DNA of 64,000 nucleotides from Flavobacteriaceae bacterium UBA3356 (GCA_002360635.1 DEQW01000001.1:489848-553847); one strand, 5' to 3'. Shown: positions 26,226 to 33,492, counted from the stretch's first letter. Numbers and translations: made by a program. Notes: generated by a model not told the origin, from the sequence alone.

Positions 26226-26274
26226 GGTTTTAAATTTTATATTAATGTTTCGTTTCTAAATCTGATCTATATAG

Positions 26275-26290
26275 TGAAAAAGTAGTGCCA
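26275..26290 (-). promoter_or_regulatory. Sigma-54-like promoter of copy 1
   Basis: The minus strand reads TGGCACTACTTTTTCA. Against the -24/-12 consensus TGGCAC-N5-TTGCA the only mismatch is G to T in the -12 element. The same 16 bases occur upstream of copy 2. The predicted leader is about 39 bases. Confidence 0.75.
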
Positions 26291-26379
26291 CTAAAATAGA
26301 ATTGCAATACAAACCTTTGAAAACCCCTTCTATTGAAGCCCTAACAAGATTTTATTCAGTATTTATTCCATTAAAAAAA

Positions 26380-26407
26380 GTGTGTAAATAAATACACACT
26401 TGTGTAA
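26380..26407 (-). promoter_or_regulatory. Enhancer-like palindromes upstream of copy 1
   Basis: Two overlapping dyads: gtgtgta(6)tacacac at 26380-26399 and cac-tt-gtg in cacttgtgtaa at 26397-26407. They lie about 120-145 bases upstream of the predicted start, a normal distance for an NtrC-type activator. The 11-base core recurs upstream of copy 2 at nearly the same distance. Confidence 0.65.
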
Positions 26408-26459
26408 TATTCACCCAAAGAATGTTTAAATGGACTTTAATATTATTCGAGAACAAAAC

Positions 26460-26491
26460 AAAAAAAGGGATGCCCGGTTGGACATCCCCTG
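26460..26491 (-). terminator. Terminator of PepSY-like gene copy 2
   Basis: Stem gggatgcc / ggacatccc preceded by an A-run, closely matching the hairpin after copy 1. Confidence 0.8.
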
Positions 26492-26516
26492 AAGTATTGA
26501 ATCTAACTACTGCAGC

Positions 26517-26846
26517 TTACTGCTTCTTAATCCACTCACCTTTGCTGTTAGCATAAACTGTTTGTTCTGCTTTGTCAGCTGTGGCAAGCACAATTTTGTA
26601 TTCCCCTTTTTCATTTTTGTAAGCTTTAGATACGGTAGCTCCTTCAAATTCCATTGCTACTGCCTCCAATACTGGTTTTGGCAATTCGGTTGCTTTTATT
26701 TCCTTATAGTCTTGCACTGCAACTGTTGGTGCTTCTGCACTAACTGTTGCTTCATCTGTAGATACTTGAGCGATTGCTTTATCTTGTGCGTTTATTGCCG
26801 TTAAAGACCCTAATGCCAATACGGCTGTAAAAATTAACTTTTTCAT
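26517..26846 (-). CDS. Small secreted PepSY-like protein, copy 2
   Basis: A 109-residue paralogue of copy 1, with a signal peptide (LIFTAVLALGSLTAINAQ) and a PepSY-like domain sharing SKAYKN, VLATADK and VYANSKGEW. The frame can be read three codons further upstream from TTG, but the ATG at 26846 aligns with copy 1 and is preferred. The gene has its own sigma-54-like promoter, upstream palindromes and terminator. It is therefore an independent unit and not the second gene of an operon. Function is unknown. Confidence 0.85.
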   Translation of the reverse strand: MKKLIFTAVLALGSLTAINAQDKAIAQVSTDEATVSAEAPTVAVQDYKEIKATELPKPVLEAVAMEFEGATVSKAYKNEKGEYKIVLATADKAEQTVYANSKGEWIKKQ

Positions 26847-26889
26847 AGTTTTCAAGTTTTAATGTGTGTTTGTTATTTGTCTTGTATAA

Positions 26890-26905
26890 TGAAAAAGTAG
26901 TGCCA
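26890..26905 (-). promoter_or_regulatory. Sigma-54-like promoter of copy 2
   Basis: Exactly the same 16 bases as copy 1 (TGGCACTACTTTTTCA), here preceded by T to give TTGGCAC. The sequences around it differ between the copies, so the element itself is selectively kept. The predicted leader to the ATG is about 33 bases. Confidence 0.75.
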
Positions 26906-27010
26906 ATAGATATTATTTCAGGAAACAGCACCGTAAATACACTATTTATGGGCATTTTTTATAATTTTAGGTAATTTGAATAATCTTTCAGAATGTATAA
27001 AAAGCAGGTA

Positions 27011-27033
27011 CACTTGTGTAAAAAGTATACAAA
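27011..27033 (-). promoter_or_regulatory. Enhancer-like palindromes upstream of copy 2
   Basis: The dyad tacac-tt-gtgta (27010-27021) is followed by a second, overlapping dyad ttgtgta(5)tatacaa with one mismatch. Its distance to the sigma-54-like box (121 bases) matches that in copy 1 (122 bases). It lies between copy 2 and the arfB stop. Confidence 0.65.
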
Positions 27034-27045
27034 AACTGTGTTTTG

Positions 27046-27450
27046 CTAGTCAATTTTGGGAGGTTTTCGGTTGGCTTTTTTTAAAGCAATATTCTTTTTT
27101 GCCTTCAACCGCTTTTCAATTGCCTTTTTAGGGGTTTTTGTCTTTTTTCGTTTTTTAACCGGTTTTAAGTTTTGTTTCAGCAAATCGATTAAACGTTGTA
27201 TCACAATAGCTTTATTTCGATGCTGACTTCTACTTTCGCTGCATTGTAAAGCTAAAATGCCTTCCGTAGATATCTTATTTTGTAATTTTTGTTGCAACCG
27301 TTGTTTTTCTGAATTGCTTAGTGCTTGCGAACTGTCTATATGAAACCCAACCTCAACTTTACTGGATGTTTTATTAACGTGCTGCCCGCCCGGCCCACTG
27401 CTGCGCATAGCCTTAAAAGTAAGTTCTTTTATAAGTTTTTCGGTATTCAT
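27046..27450 (-). CDS. arfB: Alternative ribosome-rescue factor ArfB
   Basis: A 134-residue peptidyl-tRNA hydrolase of the release-factor type that frees ribosomes stalled at the end of broken messages. The catalytic GGQ lies in SSGPGGQHVNKTSS (residues 17-30). The C-terminal tail is strongly basic (VKKRKKTKTPKK onward), as needed to enter the empty mRNA channel. There is no codon-recognition domain, which separates it from RF1 and RF2. It is the last gene of the thiamine-type operon, starting one base after the DUF4301 stop. Confidence 0.95.
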   Translation of the reverse strand: MNTEKLIKELTFKAMRSSGPGGQHVNKTSSKVEVGFHIDSSQALSNSEKQRLQQKLQNKISTEGILALQCSESRSQHRNKAIVIQRLIDLLKQNLKPVKKRKKTKTPKKAIEKRLKAKKNIALKKANRKPPKID

Positions 27451-27451
27451 T

Positions 27452-28981
27452 TTAACTATTGGGACGGTGTTCCGGCTGCAATAAATCGTTGACCGTTTTT
27501 ACTGGGTTAAAGGTAAGTAAAGGGACTTCCACAAAAACCGAGTTCCATTTGGCCATAGCTCCATTCCAAAGACCTGGAAGCTCTAATGCTTTTAATGGTT
27601 TCCCATTTTGGGATTTCAAAGAAATAAAACCCGTATTTGGATCGCAGAAATTTTTCAAATCAAATTTCTCCCCCTTAAAATTTCGAATACCACAAACCAA
27701 ATCAACCGGGTTAAAATGAGTTGCTTCGTTTAAAATTGCTTTTTGATGTTCGTCATTTTTATCTATTTGAGCCGTTTCTACAATTTGTAAGGTGATTTCG
27801 TCATTATTATCCTTAGCCCAAAAAGGACCGCCTCCTGGGGCACCGGTATTTTTTACCACGCCACATACCCGCAAAGGCCTATTCAGTTTATTGTAAAGAC
27901 CTTTTTTGGTATTGGGAAGTTCTTTGCAGTTAAGGTGGTTCCATAAAAAGGATTGTATTTCTTTTACCTCTTCATCTGAAATATTCTCACTTGAAAGTTT
28001 TTCAAGAAATTCAAAAACCCGTTGCTGTAACCATAGCAATTTGCCTGCTAACACCTTTTTGTAATGAGCCACTTCCTCAACATGTTCCCTTGTAATAACG
28101 TTGTCAATATTTTTTATGAAAACGATGTCGGCATTCACTTCATTTAAATTCTCCAACAAAGCTCCATGGCCTGATGGACGAAAAATAAGATTTCCTTCCT
28201 CATCCCGAAACGGTCTATTTTCTTCAGTTACAGCGATGGTGTCGGTTTGTTTCTTCTGAAAAGAATATGATATGTGAAAGTTGATTTTTGTAAGTTTTGT
28301 CAACCGGTTTTTTACAGCTTCAAATTCATCCTTAAACTTAGTGACATGTTCTTCAGAAAAAGTGAAGTGTAAATACGCATTGTCTTTTGCCGAAGCATAA
28401 AAAGCCGCTTCGTATAATTGTTCTTCAAAAGCTGTGGTGTAGTATTTTTTATATTTATGAAATGGTATTAACCCTTTTGGCATGTTTCTAAAACCTAAGC
28501 CCTCTGGTTTGAGCATTGCTTTAACAAAGTAATGAGCTCGTTTGCCTTTTTTATTGGTTTTATAATCGAGGTATAGTTCCCGAATTTTTTTCCGTACTTC
28601 GTTTACAAATGCAAAATCTTTTAAATTATTTAAAAAAGTTTCTAATTCTTTATGATTTCTTTTTTTAAGGTATTTGTTTAACGTTTGTTCATTGGGGTCA
28701 TAATCTTCCAAAAACTGATGCAGAAACTTAAACATTCGGGTCGCAGCACCAGAAGCGGGAACAAATTTAACCAACTCCAATTGCTGCTTTTCACTTTCAA
28801 AAAAGTTTATAAGTTTTTGCTGATTTTCTTCTGAAATTTGCTCAATACCATTACCAATAGATGCTGTTGTTACTATTTTTGCATAAGGAATCCCTCTTAC
28901 AAAAGTTTCTAATTGTTTTGCAACACTTTCTACGGTTAGACCGCTTTCCTTTATTTGTTGTACATCCTTTTGGTTTAACAT
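27452..28981 (-). CDS. DUF4301 family protein with UDP-sugar pyrophosphorylase-like motifs
   Basis: A 509-residue cytosolic protein annotated only as DUF4301 in this phylum. I see, in order, VPASGAATRM (74-83), MPKGLIPFHKY (167-177), RPSGHGALLENL (268-279), DIVFIKNIDNV (285-295), RVCGVVKN (371-378) and FNPVKTVNDLL (491-501). The same order of loops occurs in eukaryotic-type UTP-glucose-1-phosphate and UDP-GlcNAc pyrophosphorylases (nucleotide-binding GGxGTRM, PKG, GHGD, NxDN metal aspartate, PVKTxxDLL). It is therefore probably a GT-A-fold nucleotidyltransferase. Substrate is unknown. It lies two bases after the NadR-like kinase in the operon. Confidence 0.8.
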   Translation of the reverse strand: MLNQKDVQQIKESGLTVESVAKQLETFVRGIPYAKIVTTASIGNGIEQISEENQQKLINFFESEKQQLELVKFVPASGAATRMFKFLHQFLEDYDPNEQTLNKYLKKRNHKELETFLNNLKDFAFVNEVRKKIRELYLDYKTNKKGKRAHYFVKAMLKPEGLGFRNMPKGLIPFHKYKKYYTTAFEEQLYEAAFYASAKDNAYLHFTFSEEHVTKFKDEFEAVKNRLTKLTKINFHISYSFQKKQTDTIAVTEENRPFRDEEGNLIFRPSGHGALLENLNEVNADIVFIKNIDNVITREHVEEVAHYKKVLAGKLLWLQQRVFEFLEKLSSENISDEEVKEIQSFLWNHLNCKELPNTKKGLYNKLNRPLRVCGVVKNTGAPGGGPFWAKDNNDEITLQIVETAQIDKNDEHQKAILNEATHFNPVDLVCGIRNFKGEKFDLKNFCDPNTGFISLKSQNGKPLKALELPGLWNGAMAKWNSVFVEVPLLTFNPVKTVNDLLQPEHRPNS

Positions 28982-28983
28982 AA

Positions 28984-29556
28984 TTAGTCGTTGCGCAATT
29001 TTTCAATAATTTTTATGGCAGTTTTCATTCGTTGTTCTATAGAACCTTTTAAAATAGTATACGGAAGTTGCTTTTTGCGAAGTTCTGCCTCAAAAATAGT
29101 AAACATTTTCAATCTATCGTGGGGTCGGTCCCTCAATTTATCTGCTTCCCACGGCACATCAATATAGGTTAGAAAATAATGATGGTACTGGTTTTCTTCA
29201 GTAGCTGTTTTAATTTCCGGTGGGCAATATCCGTTGTAATAGTATTCTGAATATACTTTTATTTCCAATAAATTCGTGTCACAAAAAAGAAGGTCATTGG
29301 CTTCTTCCAACGCTTTATTTTCTGAAGCTATTTGTCCCTTTGCAATAGGAATTAAATCATTTCGGGCAATAGGTTTTTGTTCATTTTCCCACTTTTTTTC
29401 CAGATATTCCCGCATATATTCGGGGACCCATTTCGTATTGTAATGAGCTGCCAATTGCTTGGCCAAAGTAGTTTTTCCAGTAGATTCGGGGCCATAGAGC
29501 ACAACCTTTATGCAATGATTCCCGTTTCTTGTGGATTGTTTAAGCGTTTTTTCCAT
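28984..29556 (-). CDS. NadR-like ATP-dependent kinase
   Basis: A 190-residue P-loop protein of the NadR ribosylnicotinamide-kinase class. Walker A is GPESTGKTT (22-30), and LTYIDVPWEADKLRDRP resembles the NadR lid and substrate region. The nicotinamide mononucleotide adenylyltransferase domain of full NadR is absent. The start ATG lies inside the transporter gene, overlapping it by 49 bases, so translation is coupled. Next to a thiamine-binding protein and a PnuC-type facilitator, it could trap an imported vitamin by phosphorylation. Thiamine or nicotinamide riboside are both possible. Confidence 0.85.
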   Translation of the reverse strand: MEKTLKQSTRNGNHCIKVVLYGPESTGKTTLAKQLAAHYNTKWVPEYMREYLEKKWENEQKPIARNDLIPIAKGQIASENKALEEANDLLFCDTNLLEIKVYSEYYYNGYCPPEIKTATEENQYHHYFLTYIDVPWEADKLRDRPHDRLKMFTIFEAELRKKQLPYTILKGSIEQRMKTAIKIIEKLRND

Positions 29557-30149
29557 GCGAAATAGCCAGCGATTGATATAAATACAAAAATAATATAGAG
29601 CATACTGCTAATGGTGTACCCTTTATAAAAATACAGTGGAACACTTATAATGTTTCCTACTAACAAATAGAGCCAGTTTTCAATTTTCCGTTTGGCCAAA
29701 AACCACATACCCACAAAAAAGAAGGCTGTTGTTATGGTATCTACATAGGCCGTCCAACTGGTCCATTTTTCAAAAAATTCATACACTGCGTAGATAAATA
29801 GTAAGGTTCCGCCAAAAATACCAATGGAAATATAGTGTTCCTTTTTGGTAGCTTTTGTAATGGGTGTATAACGAGTAGGCGTTACTTTTCGGGTCCAAAT
29901 ATACCAACCGTATACGCTCATTATAAAATAGTAGGCGTTTATAATTAAATCGCCCAACAAACCCCATTGCCATAACAAATACACAAAAATAGACGTACTT
30001 ATAATGCCTGTAGGGTATACCCAAATGCTGTTTTTCATAGAAAACAACGATGAAGCCAATCCAAACAAAACCGCAGTAACTTCAAGTATTATTTGATGGG
30101 TGGCATACCCTTCGTACTGCCCGAATAAGAACTCAAAAATGGGGCTCAT
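29508..30149 (-). CDS. pnuC: PnuC/PnuT family vitamin transporter
   Basis: A 213-residue inner-membrane facilitator with about seven helices. The Trp/Tyr-rich stretches SIWVYPTGIIST (41-52) and AYYFIMSVYGWYIWTRK (72-88) are typical of PnuC proteins. These move uncharged vitamins downhill and depend on a cytosolic kinase to trap them. The PnuT branch carries thiamine, PnuC proper nicotinamide riboside. The upstream thiamine-binding gene (overlap 17 bases) favours thiamine; the downstream NadR-like kinase alone would favour nicotinamide riboside. Confidence 0.92.
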   Translation of the reverse strand: MSPIFEFLFGQYEGYATHQIILEVTAVLFGLASSLFSMKNSIWVYPTGIISTSIFVYLLWQWGLLGDLIINAYYFIMSVYGWYIWTRKVTPTRYTPITKATKKEHYISIGIFGGTLLFIYAVYEFFEKWTSWTAYVDTITTAFFFVGMWFLAKRKIENWLYLLVGNIISVPLYFYKGYTISSMLYIIFVFISIAGYFAWKKRLNNPQETGIIA

Positions 30150-30393
30150 AATCGCTTCTATCAGATTTTACTATTTTTATGTACAACAATCCTCTTTCTA
30201 CGGCTTCAAGTGCTGTTTTCATTTCTTTGTTCAGCAATTGCATAACAGCATCATATTCGCCATAAACTTGTGTGCTCAAGGGATTTTCTTTAACTGTAAG
30301 CCCAGAATTTCGAAGACTTTTTATAAAATTAATGATAGCTGGTTCGTAATCATCTTGAATGGGTGTGAGTGTTAATTCTACTGAAATATTCAT
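30133..30393 (-). CDS. Thiamine-binding protein, YkoF/MTH1187 family
   Basis: An 86-residue soluble protein of the small ferredoxin-like thiamine-binding family (Pfam Thiamine_BP). The beta-alpha-beta order runs ISVELTLTPIQ, an amphipathic helix, then ENPLSTQVYGEYDAVMQLL. In B. subtilis YkoF the same fold binds thiamine or its hydroxymethylpyrimidine part. It leads a five-gene operon and overlaps the transporter by 17 bases. A consensus promoter lies 20 bases before its ATG. No TPP riboswitch is seen upstream. Confidence 0.85.
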   Translation of the reverse strand: MNISVELTLTPIQDDYEPAIINFIKSLRNSGLTVKENPLSTQVYGEYDAVMQLLNKEMKTALEAVERGLLYIKIVKSDRSDYEPHF

Positions 30394-30412
30394 ATTAAAA
30401 TAAGTTTGTAGC

Positions 30413-30420
30413 CAAAGGTA
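30413..30420 (-). promoter_or_regulatory. -7 box of the thiamine-type operon
   Basis: The minus strand reads TACCTTTG, a perfect TAnnTTTG, with TTT 19 bases upstream. The leader is about 13 bases, too short for a riboswitch. Confidence 0.6.
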
Positions 30421-30468
30421 CAGATATTACAATAGTATAAAAGAAGTAAATATTCTAAGATTATTGAG

Positions 30469-30499
30469 TTTGTGCTGTAATTAACTGGCGTTATTTTTG
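30469..30499 (+). promoter_or_regulatory. Promoter of the TPR gene
   Basis: TTTG at 30469-30472, then 19 bases, then TATTTTTG at 30492-30499: the best complete vegetative promoter in the window. The expected start is near 30505, giving a leader of about 32 bases that begins within a palindrome. Confidence 0.7.
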
Positions 30500-30501
30500 C
30501 A

Positions 30502-30514
30502 ATGGTAGTACCAT
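30502..30514. promoter_or_regulatory. Palindrome at the predicted TPR-gene start site
   Basis: atggta-g-taccat is a perfect 6+1+6 dyad right at the predicted transcription start. It could be an operator or a small 5'-end hairpin. Confidence 0.35.
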
Positions 30515-30536
30515 ATCATTTCAGTATCTTTAACCC

Positions 30537-32321
30537 ATGCGCATTTTAGTATTCATTTTACTTATAATTATTACGACAACTTCGGTTTACGCTCAAAATG
30601 AAGCGTTAGCTAAAAATTATTTTGAGCAAGGTGAATATGAAAAAGCGCTGGCAATTTATGATAAGCTATATGATAGAAACCCAAATAGGTTTGACTTTTT
30701 CATTGCCTTAGTTGAAGTAAACCAACAGTTGGAAAACTTTACTGCTTCAGAAAAACTGCTTCAGGAAAAACTGAACAATCGGTTGGTAAATCCGCAATTA
30801 TATGTAGAATTGGGCTATAATTATTCGCTGCAACAAAAAGATAGCCTGGCTGCCCTTAATTATGATAAAGCAATTGGTTATACCTTAGAAAACCCTAATT
30901 ATTCCTATACTGTGGGAAGGGCTTTTTCAAAATACAGCTTACTGGACTACGCGATTACAACGTACGAAAAAGCAATGAAAAATGATGCCAACAAAGATTA
31001 TAACATACAATTGGCTCAAATTTACGGTGAACAAGGAAAGCTTGAAAAAATGTTCTCTAGCTATGTTGACCTTATTGAAAAAAATCCATCATTCAAATCA
31101 AGTGCAAAGCGAAACTTTAGCAGTTTTATAAAAGAAGATCCAACGACCGAAGCAAATACCATACTTAGAAAAGTTTTATTGAAACGGCTGCAAAGCAACC
31201 CTGATATTCTATACAACGATTTGCTTAGTTGGTTATTTATTCAGCAAAAAGAATTTAAAAAAGCATTTACCCAAGAAAAGGCCATTTATAAAAGAACCGG
31301 CGAAGATTTAAGTGGCATAGCGAACCTAGTACTTGTCACCATTGCTGAAGAAGATTATGAAAACGCTACCGATATTGTAAATTTTATAATTGAAAACTCC
31401 TATACGCCCGAAACCAAACTGCAAGGACATCAATATTTAATGAAGATTGCACTAAAGACCGCTACAAAAAAAGACTACCCAGAAATTGAAGAAAAGTTTG
31501 AAACCATTTTTGCAGAATTCGGCAAGGGGGCCCAAACCTATGCCCTTCAAATTGATTACAATCATTTTTTGGCTTTTAATGCGGAAAAAAAGGAAGATGC
31601 TATTTCAAACTTAAAAACTCTTTTAAAAGATCGGTTAACTTCCTTTCAAGAAGCTCGCGTAAAAATGGAATTAGCAGACATTCTAGTATTCGATGAAAAA
31701 TTCAACGAAGCATTGATCTACTATTCCCAAATTCAGAAAAAAGTAAAGAACGATGTCTTGGCACAAGAAGCGAGATTTAAGGTAGCTAAAACCAGTTACT
31801 ATAAAGGCGATTTTGAATGGGCACAAATACAGTTGGACGTTTTACGGAAATCTGCCTCCCAACTCATAGCCAACGATGCGATGGAACTCAGTTTGATGAT
31901 TCGTGATAACTCACTGGAAGATTCTACCCAAACTGCTTTAAAAAAGTTTGCACGGGCCGATTTACTGGCACTTCAGAATAAAGATAAAGAAGCGATTGCA
32001 AAGTTGGATGATATTCTCACCAACCACAAAGGCGAAAAAATTGAAGACGAAGCTTTATTAAAGCAAGCAGCACTGTTTGAAAAAACTAAACAATTGGAAA
32101 AAGCTGAAGCTAGTTACAACAAACTAATAGAATTATACCCGGACGAAATAGTCGCAGACGATGCCTATTTTAAATTGGCAAAGCTATATGAAGATAAACT
32201 AGCGCAACCTGAAAAAGCAAAAGACCTCTACGAGCAAATAATCTATAACTTTGCAGACAGCATTTACTTTGTAGAGGCCAGAAAACGGTTTAGAGCTTTA
32301 CGTGGCGATGCTATTAATTGA
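30537..32321 (+). CDS. Secreted tetratricopeptide repeat protein
   Basis: A 594-residue exported protein. A signal peptide (about 1-19, ending SVYAQ) is followed by TPR-type helical pairs through the whole length, beginning with ALAKNYFEQGEYEKALAIYDKLYDRNPN and ending with a final repeat FKLAKLYEDKLAQPEKAKDLYEQI. Such proteins are periplasmic scaffolds, but the partner is unknown. It is divergent from the thiamine-type operon and has its own strong promoter. It is followed after 29 bases by a small secreted protein gene. Confidence 0.88.
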   Translation: MRILVFILLIIITTTSVYAQNEALAKNYFEQGEYEKALAIYDKLYDRNPNRFDFFIALVEVNQQLENFTASEKLLQEKLNNRLVNPQLYVELGYNYSLQQKDSLAALNYDKAIGYTLENPNYSYTVGRAFSKYSLLDYAITTYEKAMKNDANKDYNIQLAQIYGEQGKLEKMFSSYVDLIEKNPSFKSSAKRNFSSFIKEDPTTEANTILRKVLLKRLQSNPDILYNDLLSWLFIQQKEFKKAFTQEKAIYKRTGEDLSGIANLVLVTIAEEDYENATDIVNFIIENSYTPETKLQGHQYLMKIALKTATKKDYPEIEEKFETIFAEFGKGAQTYALQIDYNHFLAFNAEKKEDAISNLKTLLKDRLTSFQEARVKMELADILVFDEKFNEALIYYSQIQKKVKNDVLAQEARFKVAKTSYYKGDFEWAQIQLDVLRKSASQLIANDAMELSLMIRDNSLEDSTQTALKKFARADLLALQNKDKEAIAKLDDILTNHKGEKIEDEALLKQAALFEKTKQLEKAEASYNKLIELYPDEIVADDAYFKLAKLYEDKLAQPEKAKDLYEQIIYNFADSIYFVEARKRFRALRGDAIN

Positions 32322-32350
32322 TTTCAAGTTAACCTTATTCTAAGAATATA

Positions 32351-32896
32351 ATGAAACTACTTTACCTTTCTTTCTTCTTATTTCTGACTTTTCAAATATT
32401 TGGCCAAACTCACATGAAGCTTCACCTTAGGGATTGTACCATAGTAGAAGGAGATGGTAAATTCAAAAGAAATTTTGTGAAAATTAGAAAAACTAAAAAA
32501 GAGAAACCTAGAAAAATTTATTTAAAGGATATTCATAAAATTATTGGTAAAAACAAAAAAAGCACATTTGTAATATATTCGATGAAAACAATACATGATC
32601 AATACTTTAAAGTTCAACTTGTTGAAAGGGGAAAGGTTAACATCTATAAAAACACTTCATCTGTAAGTGGCGGGTATGGCACATATAGTTTTACTGAATA
32701 TTATTTTATTAGAGATGGAGAGCCTTATATTACACAATTAGTTACAAATGCACCAGCCGCAAAATTTAGAAAAAAAGCAGCAAACTATTTTGAAGACTGT
32801 CCAATTTTAGTTGATAAGATTAAAAATAGAGAAGATGGGTTCAAAATGAAAAATGTAAAAGAAATAGCTCAATTTTATAATACTAAATGCAAATAG
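32351..32896 (+). CDS. Secreted hypothetical protein
   Basis: A 181-residue protein with a signal peptide (LLYLSFFLFLTFQIFGQ) and a lysine-rich body (FVKIRKTKKEKPRKIYLKD). No family is recognised. The DNA is more AT-rich than its neighbours and codon choice leans to AAA and ATT, which may mark a lineage-specific or transferred gene. It lies between the TPR gene and DUF4286, with one base to the latter, so co-transcription is likely. Confidence 0.65.
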   Translation: MKLLYLSFFLFLTFQIFGQTHMKLHLRDCTIVEGDGKFKRNFVKIRKTKKEKPRKIYLKDIHKIIGKNKKSTFVIYSMKTIHDQYFKVQLVERGKVNIYKNTSSVSGGYGTYSFTEYYFIRDGEPYITQLVTNAPAAKFRKKAANYFEDCPILVDKIKNREDGFKMKNVKEIAQFYNTKCK

Positions 32897-32897
32897 A

Positions 32898-33206
32898 ATG
32901 TACATCTATAACGTAACCATAAACATAGACAACAGCATCCACGACGAATGGTTAGACTGGATGAAAACCAAACACATTCCGGCGATGTTAGATACCGGAA
33001 AGTTTAAAAAAGCATTAATGACACGTGTACAGATTGAAGAAGAAATGGGTGGCATTACCTATTCTGTTCAATACCGTACCGAAAGCAAGGAAATGCTTAA
33101 AAAATACTACGAAGAAGACGCCGAAACACTTCGCGAACAAAGTAAACCTTTTGAAGGTAAATTCGTTGCATTTAGAACCGAACTAGAAGTTATTAATGAA
33201 CAATAA
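32898..33206 (+). CDS. DUF4286 family protein
   Basis: A 102-residue soluble protein. The opening MYIYNVTINIDNSIHDEWLDW and KHIPAMLDTGKF are characteristic of DUF4286, a Bacteroidota family with a ferredoxin-like dimeric alpha-beta barrel appearance. Function is unknown. In related genomes it often neighbours rsmA, as here (286 bases downstream). A terminator follows the stop directly. Confidence 0.88.
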   Translation: MYIYNVTINIDNSIHDEWLDWMKTKHIPAMLDTGKFKKALMTRVQIEEEMGGITYSVQYRTESKEMLKKYYEEDAETLREQSKPFEGKFVAFRTELEVINEQ

Positions 33207-33245
33207 AAAAAGCCCAAAAAACCAAAATAGGTTAATGGGCTTTGT
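33204..33245 (+). terminator. Intrinsic terminator after DUF4286
   Basis: Stem aaagccca / tgggcttt flanked by A- and T-runs, with a loop of about 18 bases. It begins at the DUF4286 stop codon. Confidence 0.75.
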
Positions 33246-33345
33246 ACGTTGTGCTTCAGTCTCACTCCTCAATAAGAAAAGGCACATCGGTTGATTTTTG
33301 AAAGGTCAAGATAAAAGTAAAAAAATGAATTGAGGAATATTCTTA

Positions 33346-33386
33346 CGTAGTTTTGACTAAATGTTTCATTTATTCGTTTAACTACG
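33346..33386. promoter_or_regulatory. Nested dyad upstream of rsmA
   Basis: Outer arms cgtagtt / aactacg and inner arms aaatg / cattt around a 3-base loop make a two-part hairpin about 105 bases before rsmA. No T-run follows, so a terminator is unlikely. Confidence 0.4.
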
Positions 33387-33428
33387 CAAAAACCTGAATA
33401 CATATGCTTTTTTCTGAAGAGAGTACTA

Positions 33429-33454
33429 TTTAGATTTTAAACAAAAAATCTAAA
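33429..33454. promoter_or_regulatory. AT-only hairpin upstream of rsmA
   Basis: A perfect 10-bp inverted repeat tttagatttt / aaaatctaaa with a 6-base loop lies about 40 bases before the rsmA ATG. It could be an operator or a leader fold. Confidence 0.4.
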
Positions 33455-33492
33455 TTATTAATCAATACCTATATATTTAGAATTACATTATT

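Noticed and set aside
28984..29556. Full NadR (NAD salvage) assignment for the kinase
   Set aside because: The NMN adenylyltransferase domain is absent and the first operon gene is of the thiamine-binding family, so NAD salvage is kept only as an alternative.
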